Shown piece by piece: positions 43,705 to 52,100 of a DNA stretch of 64,000 bases. The position numbers and the translations under genes were made by a program. Numbering within the stretch: position 1 is the stretch's first letter; every line of letters begins with the position of its first letter. The DNA lies in the NCBI GenBank assembly GCA_036652695.1, contig JAVVVJ010000003.1, positions 1-64,000 of the forward strand, in the 5' to 3' direction. The notes under the pieces were generated by a model. That model made no database searches. It saw only the letters and a list, made by a program, of their open reading frames with translations, and had not been told where the DNA came from. The stretch is from Limiplasma sp036652695. GTDB lineage: Bacteria; Bacillota; Clostridia; Christensenellales; Aristaeellaceae.

Positions 43705-45444
43705 ATGGACACACCCGCAGCAAAGACTAACTTTATCTGGGACGCCGTTGAACAGGATTTACGGAGCGGGCGCTATCAAAGCGTACACACGCGCTTTCCG
43801 CCGGAACCCAATGGCTATTTGCACATCGGCCATTGTAAGGCGCTGGTGGCGGATTTTTTGACCGCTGAAAAGTACGGCGGTGTAACCAACCTTCGCTTTG
43901 ACGATACGAACCCCGCCAAGGAAGAAACCGAGTATGTGGATGGCATTATGGCCGATATCCGCTGGCTGGGCTTTGATTGGAAGGGCGGCCTGTTTTTTGC
44001 CAGCCAGTACTATGACCAGTGCTATGCGATTGCCGAGGACTGGATCAACCGCGGGCTTGCCTACGTGTGCGAGCTTACGGCGGAGGAGCTGCGCACATAC
44101 AGGGGCACCTTGGTTGAACCGGGCAAAAATAGCCCCTACCGCGACCGTCCCTGCGCGGAAAGCCTCGACCTGTTCCACCGCATGCGTGCGGGCGAGTTCC
44201 CGGAAGGCCGCATGATTCTGCGCATGAAGATTGATATGGCAAGCCCCAACATCAACATGCGCGACCCCGCGATGTACCGCATCCTGTATAAGGAGCATCA
44301 CCGCACGGGCAAAACCTGGTGCATCTATCCCATGTACGATTTTGCGCACCCCATTGGCGACGCGCTGGAGGGCATCTCCCACAGCCTATGCTCGCTGGAG
44401 TACGAGGATCACCGCCCGTTGTACGATTGGGTGGTGGAGCACGCGAGCAATTTGCTCCCCGCGCGCCCGCGCCAGATCGAGTTCAGCCGCCTCAACCTGA
44501 CGCGCACCATCATGTCCAAGCGCTATTTGCGGATGCTGGTGGAGGGCGGCTATGTGACCGGCTGGGACGATCCGCGCATGCCCACGCTCTGTGCCATGCG
44601 CCGCCGGGGCTATACGCCGGAGAGCATCCGTGATTTTATTGGCCGCATCGGTGTGGCAAAAGCGGATAGCGTTGTTGATTTGGCGCTGCTTGAGCACTGC
44701 GTGCGCGAGGATTTGGGCGGCAAAGCGCCCCGCGCCATGGCTGTGGTGCGCCCCCTCAAGGTGATTTTGACCAACTGGCCCGAGGAGAAGCGCGATGCGC
44801 TAGAGATGGAGAACCATCCCGACCATCCCGAGCTTGGCACGCATCAGGCGGTGCTGACGCGCGAGATCTATATCGAGCAGGAGGACTTCATGGAGGAGCC
44901 GCCCAAGAAGTACTTCCGCATGTTCCCCGGTAACGAGGTGCGCCTAAAGGGTGCGTACATCGTGAAATGCGAGGGCTGCGAGAAGGACGAGAGCGGCATC
45001 GTCACCGCCGTATACTGCACCGTGGATATGGACAGCCGCAACGGCAGCGAGGGCGCGAGCCGCAAGGTCAAGGGCACTTTGCACTGGGTGAGCGCAACGG
45101 AGAGCCTTCCGTTTGAGGCGCGCCTCTATGAGCCGCTGCTGATGGATGAGAGCGACGCCGAAGCCGCCTTGGCCGCCGATACAGAGGAGATAGACGCCGC
45201 GTCCACCGCCCCCACAAGCAGCTCTACCCTCAAGACGGACTTTTTGAAAACGCTCAATCGCAGCAGCCTTGAAACCTGTTGCGGATATATGGAAAGCTAT
45301 CTTGCCACCGCTCAGGAGGGAGAAACCTTCCAATTTCTGCGCATGGGCTATTATTGCAAGGATCGCGATTCTACCGCCGAGCTTCCCGTGTTCAACCGCG
45401 TGGTGGGTCTGCGCGATAGCTTTGCAAAGCAAGTGAAGGCGTAA
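43705..45444 (+). CDS. glnS: Glutaminyl-tRNA synthetase
   Basis: A 579-residue class I synthetase charging tRNA-Gln directly. FPPEPNGYLHIGH holds the HIGH motif (residues 40-43), and MSK (270-272, in IMSKRYL) is the KMSKS-type loop. ANSPYRD-like and RMKIDMAS segments and the C-terminal beta-barrel anticodon domains fit GlnRS rather than GluRS. AAAGGAAGG precedes the ATG at 43705. Many Firmicutes lack GlnRS and use GatCAB, so the enzyme suggests a lineage that acquired it. Monocistronic. Confidence 0.95.
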   Translation: MDTPAAKTNFIWDAVEQDLRSGRYQSVHTRFPPEPNGYLHIGHCKALVADFLTAEKYGGVTNLRFDDTNPAKEETEYVDGIMADIRWLGFDWKGGLFFASQYYDQCYAIAEDWINRGLAYVCELTAEELRTYRGTLVEPGKNSPYRDRPCAESLDLFHRMRAGEFPEGRMILRMKIDMASPNINMRDPAMYRILYKEHHRTGKTWCIYPMYDFAHPIGDALEGISHSLCSLEYEDHRPLYDWVVEHASNLLPARPRQIEFSRLNLTRTIMSKRYLRMLVEGGYVTGWDDPRMPTLCAMRRRGYTPESIRDFIGRIGVAKADSVVDLALLEHCVREDLGGKAPRAMAVVRPLKVILTNWPEEKRDALEMENHPDHPELGTHQAVLTREIYIEQEDFMEEPPKKYFRMFPGNEVRLKGAYIVKCEGCEKDESGIVTAVYCTVDMDSRNGSEGASRKVKGTLHWVSATESLPFEARLYEPLLMDESDAEAALAADTEEIDAASTAPTSSSTLKTDFLKTLNRSSLETCCGYMESYLATAQEGETFQFLRMGYYCKDRDSTAELPVFNRVVGLRDSFAKQVKA

Positions 45445-45480
45445 GCGCATCACAGGCCACGGCGCTTCCTATGTGCCTTT

Positions 45481-45526
45481 CTACGCAAAGAGCCAATCCC
45501 TTTCACGGGATTGGCTCTTTGCGTAG
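45481..45526. terminator. Bidirectional terminator, 20-bp perfect stem
   Basis: Positions 45481-45500 pair perfectly with 45507-45526 around a 6-nt loop (TTTCAC). The core GAGCCAATCCC stem with CTTT after it is a classic terminator shape. It lies between the convergent glnS and glycerol-1-phosphate dehydrogenase genes and would work both ways. Confidence 0.82.
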
Positions 45527-45534
45527 GGCGGGCG

Positions 45535-46875
45535 TTATGGGATTACAAAGGTGTAAAGGATGCCCAAATCCCACATCATGGTGCTGGTTAAATACTTGTC
45601 GCGGATGTCGCGCGAACCGATGAGCGCATCGTGCGTGTCCTGTTCGCTGATGCCCAGGTCGTTCGGCTCCATCGGCATGCCGAGGCTGCGCATCATGGCT
45701 GCGATTTCCGCAGTGGGGGGAAGCTCTTCCTGAATGATTTGCAGGATATCGTCCCAGTGATTCAAAATGCGCTCGAGGCGCTCGCGCTGCTTGGCGGGAT
45801 CGTTTTTGTGCTGCTGCTTGGCGGTTTGGATGAGCGTGTCCGCCGCCTGCCCAAAGATCTGGCGGGTTTGCGTTTCCCAAGCCGACTGGCTGAACTCGCG
45901 CATAAAGCGCTCCGCGACCTCGCGGCTGGGGCGCATCACGCGAAGCGCGTCGTAAATGCGGAAGGTCAGGTAGGTGCCCACGCCCACCTGAATGCCGTGA
46001 AGCTCATAGGGGGTATCGCGTTCAAGTGCCATCATCTCCCAAAGGTGGGAGAAATAATGCTCCAGCCCCGATGCTGGGCGCGAGATCTCCGCAAAGGCCA
46101 TTGCCGCGCCGGAAAGCACCAGCCCGCGCACCACCACGCCGATGGTCTCCGGGTCGCGCTCCATCAGGCGCGGAGCCGCATCCACGATGGTTTTGAGAGA
46201 GGCGCGCATGAGCCCCGCGATGTTCTCGCAGTAATATTCGCCAGTAACCAAATGCGAGATGCGCCATTCGCAAATGGAAATGTATTTCGCCAGCATATCG
46301 CCAAAGCCCGCCCAAAGCATGCGCGCGGGGGCTTGGCTCATGATATCCGTATCGGCGATGATGGCGACGGGGCATGCGTTGTACAGCACTACCTTCACCC
46401 GGCTTTGAATCATAGAGGAGGAGTTGGAGGCGTAGCCATCCATCGAGGGGGCAGTGCCTACCACCATGGAGGGAATGCCCGCCACCTGAGCGAGCACCTT
46501 GCAGCAATCGTTGATGACGCCGCTGCCAATGGCAAGCACCACGTCACAGCTGCGATCGAAGCTCATGGTCAGGCAGCCGACGGAATGCTCATCCGGCTCC
46601 ACCTTGCTTAACGGGAATTCGTAGAGCACGTAGGAGATGCCCGCGCCGTCAAGCACCGCCTGCACCTGCGCCCACGCGGCGGCCTTGGTGTGCTGGTCGC
46701 ACACGATGAACGGCTTATGCACATGGAAGCGCTCAAACGCCTCCGGCAGGTACTTCACCGCGCCGCGTTCCACGCGGAAATACTTCAAGCCCGTTTGATG
46801 CTTGCGCCCACACGCGCAATCCCAGCCGCCGTCCTTGAGCAGCTCTTCCAGCTCCATATCCGCAAAAGCTTTCAA
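45535..46875 (-). CDS. egsA: sn-glycerol-1-phosphate dehydrogenase (AraM/EgsA type)
   Basis: A 446-residue enzyme of the iron-dependent alcohol dehydrogenase superfamily, reducing dihydroxyacetone phosphate to G1P. AIGSGVINDCCK is the NAD-binding turn, GTAPSMDGYAS the substrate loop, and GFGDMLAKYISICEW, GLEHYFSHLWEM and ELHGIQVGVG carry the metal Asp and two His. Start: TTG at 46875 with AAGGAG 9 nt upstream; an ATG six codons in has no site. G1P is used for archaeal-type or heptaprenylglyceryl lipids; no pcrB is in the window. Confidence 0.85.
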   Translation of the reverse strand: MKAFADMELEELLKDGGWDCACGRKHQTGLKYFRVERGAVKYLPEAFERFHVHKPFIVCDQHTKAAAWAQVQAVLDGAGISYVLYEFPLSKVEPDEHSVGCLTMSFDRSCDVVLAIGSGVINDCCKVLAQVAGIPSMVVGTAPSMDGYASNSSSMIQSRVKVVLYNACPVAIIADTDIMSQAPARMLWAGFGDMLAKYISICEWRISHLVTGEYYCENIAGLMRASLKTIVDAAPRLMERDPETIGVVVRGLVLSGAAMAFAEISRPASGLEHYFSHLWEMMALERDTPYELHGIQVGVGTYLTFRIYDALRVMRPSREVAERFMREFSQSAWETQTRQIFGQAADTLIQTAKQQHKNDPAKQRERLERILNHWDDILQIIQEELPPTAEIAAMMRSLGMPMEPNDLGISEQDTHDALIGSRDIRDKYLTSTMMWDLGILYTFVIP

Positions 46876-46927
46876 ACTACAACACTCCTTTGTATCATGG
46901 GCACGCCGCACAAAGCGGCACAAGCCT

Positions 46928-46956
46928 ATTATATCGATTTCTGATGGGATTCGCAA
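46928..46956 (-). promoter_or_regulatory. Promoter of egsA
   Basis: On the minus strand: TTGCGA (46956-46951), 17-nt spacer, TATAAT (46933-46928). A small hairpin (CCGC..GCGG) follows in the leader. Confidence 0.72.
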
Positions 46957-47081
46957 GCACGGAACGCGGCGAAAAACACTCGCCAACGAAAAACGCCGAT
47001 TTCCGCAAATGAAATGAAGCCATGCCGTTTCCATTGCGCTATCATAGGCGCTGGAGCGGTTTTTTGACTACAGCCGGAGGC

Positions 47082-49073
47082 TCACAGGCATTCCACCGCA
47101 ATTTCAAAAAATTGCTCCTGAAACGCGGTCGCTTTGCGCAGCTCCTGCTCGCTCGCGCGTGTGCCGGGTTTGGCAACAACCCATTTGTCCTCCGCATCGT
47201 TGAGGCGGCGGATTACGGCGATCACCTCGCCCTCAAAGCATTCCAAGGGCGTGGTTTCGCCATAGACGTATGCGTCCTGCCATGCGTTATCATTGGCGAG
47301 CACATCCTGCACATAGCCATAATTCAATAGATAGAGGATATCCTTATGCTCCGGATGGCGCGTGCCCAGTCTGCGATCCACCGTAACGGTTACGCGCTTG
47401 CCCAGCGGGCTTTCCGGCGGCAGATGCGCGGCGGGTGTGAGCGCTTCGCAGGCAGATGCGTCCGGCGGGAAAGTCCCCGGCAGGGGCGCTGCTGCCTCCG
47501 CGTGGATATGGCTTTCGCTTTGTGCGGACAGCTCGCGTGGCACAAGCCCCAGACAAGCGCAAAGATCTGTTGCAAGCATGCCGCGCTCGCCATGACGACG
47601 CGCCGCTTCCTCGCCCGCCAAGGCATGCAAAGCACAGCCGACCTGCAATAGCTCCAAATCGTTCAAATGGGCGTACACGCCCGCGTGCCGCCCCGCCAGC
47701 AACGCGCAAAGCACGCCGGTGAGCGCGTCGCCGCTGCCGCCTTTGGCCATGGCGGGCGTGCCAAAGGGGTTTAACCCAACGCCATCGCGCGTGCAGAGCA
47801 CGCTCACCGCGCCCTTCAAAACCACCGCCGCGCCGAAGCGCTCATGAAGCGCCTGCGCCGCGCCGAGCGCGTCCCGCGTGACGCTCTCCACGGAGCAATG
47901 CAGCAGCCGCGCGGCCTCGCCGGGGTGGGGCGTGAGCACGGTGGTGGACGCGTGGACGCTCCCGCTGGGGAAGGCGGCCAGCAAGCTTAGCGCGTCCGCA
48001 TCCAGTACGGCAGGCAAGCCATCGCGCTCCAGCAGCGTCAGCAGCCGAGCAAGCACTTCCGCGTGCAAGGGGCTTTTACCAAGCCCACAGCCAACACCCA
48101 CGGCGTTTGCGCGCGCAAGACCCGTTTGCAGCGCTGCCCAGAGGGCGTCGGCGTTTGTTTGCGGCAGGGGAAGGCAGGTCGCGCAGGGGCAGAGCACCTG
48201 CACCGCATCCATGACCCGGTCAGGGCACGCCACCGTCACAAGCCCCGCGCCTGTGCGTAGGGCGGCGGTGGCGCTGATTGCCGCCGCGCCCGCCATGCCC
48301 GGCGAGCCGACCCATAGCAGCGCCTGCCCGTAGCTGCCCTTGTGGCTTACGCGCTCGCGTGCCGGGAGCAGCGCCGCAAGATCGCTTTCTTCCAGCACCG
48401 AAAGCCCGCTTGCGTCATCCAGCGCAGGGGGGAGGCCGATGTCCGCTACGCGGAGGCGGCCTGTGAAATTGGGCCCCTGACGCAGGTACAGCCCAAGCTT
48501 GGGACGGTGAAAGGCGATGGTTTCCGTGGCGCGCACGGCGCAGCCCAGCGCCTCGCCCGTTTCGCCATGAAGCCCGGAGGGGATATCCACCGCGATGACA
48601 GGCACGCCGCGCAGTTGGTTTACCTGTGCGCAGAGCGCCGCTGCCATGCCCTCCAGCGGTCTGCTGAGACCTGTGCCAAAGAGCGCGTCAAGCACGCAGG
48701 CGATTCGCGCCGGAAGCTTCGGTGGACGCTCGCCCTGCAAACGGAGCACTGTGACCTGTGGCGCTTCCTGCCCAAGGCGCTCCAGCTCGCGCTGCGCATC
48801 CGGTGAAAGCGCACCCTCTAGCACGCGGCATTCACCAAGGAAGCTCGCGTCTCCCTTTGCAAGGATGCGCATAGCGGACAGGCCGTCGCCGCCGTTGTTG
48901 CCCGTGCCGCAGAGGCATACGGTGACGCCCGCGCGACCTTGACTCACGCGCGCGGCGGCGCGGGCGACCTGCGCCGCCGCGCGCGTCATCAGCGTTTCGC
49001 TGGAAAGCTCCGTTTCCCGCATTGCGCGCTGTTCTACACGGCGCATTTCCGATGGGGTAATGGTTTGCAACAT
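47082..49073 (-). CDS. nnr: NAD(P)HX epimerase/dehydratase fused to a pyrophosphatase-like domain
   Basis: A 663-residue, three-part protein. Residues about 1-210 are the NnrE epimerase (GTGNNGGDGLSAMRIL). About 220-500 are the NnrD ADP-dependent dehydratase (SPGMAGAAAISATAALRTGAG, TPHPGEAARLL, AMAKGGSGDALTGVL). Together these repair hydrated NAD(P)H. After a Pro/Ala linker, the last about 105 residues (GKRVTVTVDRRLGTRHPEHKD, YGYVQDV, RLNDAEDKWVVAKPG) resemble a small inorganic-pyrophosphatase-like domain found as a single protein in Clostridia. That extra domain is unusual. The ATG at 49073 with AAAGGA 10 nt upstream is preferred over a TTG at 49103. Confidence 0.88.
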   Translation of the reverse strand: MLQTITPSEMRRVEQRAMRETELSSETLMTRAAAQVARAAARVSQGRAGVTVCLCGTGNNGGDGLSAMRILAKGDASFLGECRVLEGALSPDAQRELERLGQEAPQVTVLRLQGERPPKLPARIACVLDALFGTGLSRPLEGMAAALCAQVNQLRGVPVIAVDIPSGLHGETGEALGCAVRATETIAFHRPKLGLYLRQGPNFTGRLRVADIGLPPALDDASGLSVLEESDLAALLPARERVSHKGSYGQALLWVGSPGMAGAAAISATAALRTGAGLVTVACPDRVMDAVQVLCPCATCLPLPQTNADALWAALQTGLARANAVGVGCGLGKSPLHAEVLARLLTLLERDGLPAVLDADALSLLAAFPSGSVHASTTVLTPHPGEAARLLHCSVESVTRDALGAAQALHERFGAAVVLKGAVSVLCTRDGVGLNPFGTPAMAKGGSGDALTGVLCALLAGRHAGVYAHLNDLELLQVGCALHALAGEEAARRHGERGMLATDLCACLGLVPRELSAQSESHIHAEAAAPLPGTFPPDASACEALTPAAHLPPESPLGKRVTVTVDRRLGTRHPEHKDILYLLNYGYVQDVLANDNAWQDAYVYGETTPLECFEGEVIAVIRRLNDAEDKWVVAKPGTRASEQELRKATAFQEQFFEIAVECL

Positions 49074-49103
49074 ATCCTTTTGTTCCTTTCCTGTTACAAG
49101 CAA

Positions 49104-49138
49104 TTCAAAATGCCCGCGCGTTGCGCAGGCATTTTGAA
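49104..49138 (-). terminator. Inverted repeat after the MucBP gene, likely terminator
   Basis: TTCAAAATGCC (49104-49114) pairs perfectly with 49128-49138; an inner GCGC/GCGC pair and a 3-nt loop complete it. It is 13 nt after the stop of the large surface protein, read leftwards. There is no separate T-run; the four T are in the stem. Confidence 0.5.
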
Positions 49139-49151
49139 GTTTCAGAGGGGG

Positions 49152-52100
49152 TTATTCGTTGTTGTGCTTGCTGCTTTCGTCATCCTCAACGGCGTGGTAG
49201 CGCTGCATGCGTGTGGAACGGCGCGCGCTGGCTTCGGCTGCTTGTTCCGCCGCGTTTGTCGCGGGCACATCCGCTGCCGGCTTGTCTGTTGCAGCAGCCA
49301 GGGGGCGTGTCGTCATCAGGGGACGCACGTAGGGGTTGGCGGAGCTTGACGGGGTTGCGGGGGTGCTGCCTAGGCCGCTGGGCGTGGCGTAGGGGTTTGA
49401 CGCGCCGCTGGAGGGCAGGGTCGGTGTGCCGCTCGCGCTGGGCACTGTAGGCAGCTGCTCTGTGCCGGTGGCGCTTGTGCCGTAGGGCGTGCCGGTGATG
49501 CTGCCATTGGCATAGGGGTTGCTATAGGGGTTGCTGCCCGCCGTACTGGGGTCTTCGGGCTTGCGCGTTGTGCCCGCAATGGGTGGAGCTGCTACTGCGC
49601 GGCGCGCGTAGGGGCTTTGCGCCTGCTGGCTGGCAGCTGTTGGGGTGGTGCTCGTGGCTGCGCCGGTTCCGGCGGTGGGAACGCCTGCGCGGCGGCTGGC
49701 GGCAGCGCGTGCGGCGGCAGACTTGCGCTTTTTGTTTTGGTTGAGGGCGTAGCCATATACGCCGCCCGCGCCGCCAAGGAGCACAACGGCTGCGCCGATG
49801 AAGCCCCATGGCACGGAATTCGTTTGGGTTTCCTTGCTCTCATCCTCATAGTTAATGGGGATCATGGTGCCGATTACGAAGGTCGCCGTCGGCGCTACGC
49901 TTGCCGTGGCCGAAGCCGCTGCCGATGCGGTGGGCGTGGCGTAGGGGTTGAAGGGCGCATAGCTCGTTGACGTATTGACGCCGGTGTTCTGCCAAGTGCC
50001 AACGTTCCAATCTTCCACTGAGGACACATTGCCCTGCGTGGGAGAACCGCTGGAATTGGAACCGCCTGGCTTGCCAGAATTGCCATTGTTGCCGGAGTTG
50101 CCGTTGTTGCCGGAATTGCTGTTATTGCCGTTGTTGTTAGGGCTGTTGTTGGTAATGCCCTGATAATACTCCGTGCTGCCAAGAAAGCTGGTGAACTCCG
50201 TCAGGTTTAGCTGATGGAAGAAATCGCCATGAATCCAACCAATAGTGCCGCCGTAGTTGACATTGTACCAAGTGATGCCATTGACCTGCTTGGTGCCCAT
50301 GACCAATGCAAAGGCGTATTTGTTAAGCGATTTGAGCTTGGAGCCGTTGGGGGAAGAACGAAAGTTGACGCCGGAGTTGGTTACATAGCCGTAGCTGGAT
50401 TTGGCGTAGGGATCATAGGGGTTGCCGCTGTTGGTGGGCTTGGTGGGATCGCCGCCGCTGGCCAGATACTTTTGCACCTCGTCTTCGGTCATTTTGCGCA
50501 GCTGATCCATGCGCACATAGCCGGGGATCTTTTGGTACACCGTGATGTGCCAGCCGGGGGCGGTGCTGTAGTCTTGACCCGTTACATAGACCACGGTGGC
50601 GTTTGGCAGCCAAGCATCCACCACGGCGTTGGGGCTTGCCACGCGGCGCAGTGGGATGCTGCTGCCCAAGGTAATATAGAAACCGGAGTTTTGCGGGTTG
50701 GTGGGGTTGCTTGCCTCATACTGCTTGATGAGGGCATCCGCTTCGGCCTTGCCGATGTGGCGGGTATGGCTGTCCAGCACGTAGCCGGAAAGGGATTTGT
50801 CGCTCCCAAGCACGATCTGCGCGCCGTCCCAGAGCACGGAGCCGGAGGTGCGCTGCCCGGTGATATTGAGGAGCGTGCCTTTGGCCAACATCTTGGTGAT
50901 GTTGGAATCGATGGTGTTCATGCCACTGCGCAACGCCGTTTGCTGGGTGGTTACAGCGTAGCCCATATATTCGGTAATCTGTGTGGGTCTGTAGAAGAAG
51001 TAAACGGTGGAGAGCGAGGCCACGCCCTTTGCGTCCACCTTTATATTGTAGGAGGTGGGGCTTGCGTCAGCCATGGTGTAATTGCCGTTGAGCACCGTGG
51101 GATCTGGCTTTACGACATGATCGCCATAGGGCAGAAGCACCTTTTGGGTGGTGATGGCCGTGCCGGTGGTGGTATCCTGATAGATCACAGTGATCGGCGT
51201 GGTTTTGCTGTTATCCACATAGGAGAACGTAACGGACGCGGGGGTGGCGATGTACTGCTCATCCACGGTGACCGGCTGGTAGGTGGGGCTTCCGCTGAGC
51301 GGGCTGTAGCCCGTGGGGATGTATTTGGGGTTGGGAACCACGTTGTGAGACCCGCGCCCGAGGGGCAAAAGCTCCGGCGAACCGTTCAGCTCCTCGCCAA
51401 GGACATTGACATAGTGAACAGCCACAATGGCGTTGCTTTGGATTTCCGTGTAGGTAAAGACCACGGTTGCGGGGTTGGCTTGACCCGTGCTGCTTACGGT
51501 AACGGTATCGGCGCTGACGCCCTGTAGGGTATAGCCTGCGGGCGCGGCAGCATATTCAGCGGTGGGATGCGGGTCGCCTGCCTCAAGCTCCACCGTCAGC
51601 GGCTCCTCCAGCTGTTTGCCGGAGGTGGATTTGTACTGAAAGGTAACCTTGCCGGTAACAACGGGCGCTGGCATGGTCACATAGTAAAAGGTAATGGCGG
51701 CGGGGGTGGGCGTGCCGTTTGAATCCACCACAACCTGATCGGCGCTCACGCTTTGGTACGTGTACCCGCTGGGCGTCTGAATGGCAAAATTGGTTGTGCT
51801 GTAGGCTTTGTCCGCGGCTAGTTCAAAGCTGGCGGGCTGTGCTACAGGCTCGTTTTTCTCGTTGAGGTAAAAAACGTCGACGCTTGCGGCGGCGCGCTGG
51901 TAGGTGAAAGTGATCGTTTCAGGCTCGGCCTTGCCTTGGTCAGTGATTGTGAAGGTATCGGCGCTTACCCCATGATAGGAGTAGCCTTGTGGCACGGTGA
52001 TGGCGAAGGTGAGGGAATCGTATGGGCCAGCGCCCAGAATTTCGTTGCGATCATCGGCAACAGGTTTGCCGTTTTGATCCACGTAGCGCAGACGAATGGT

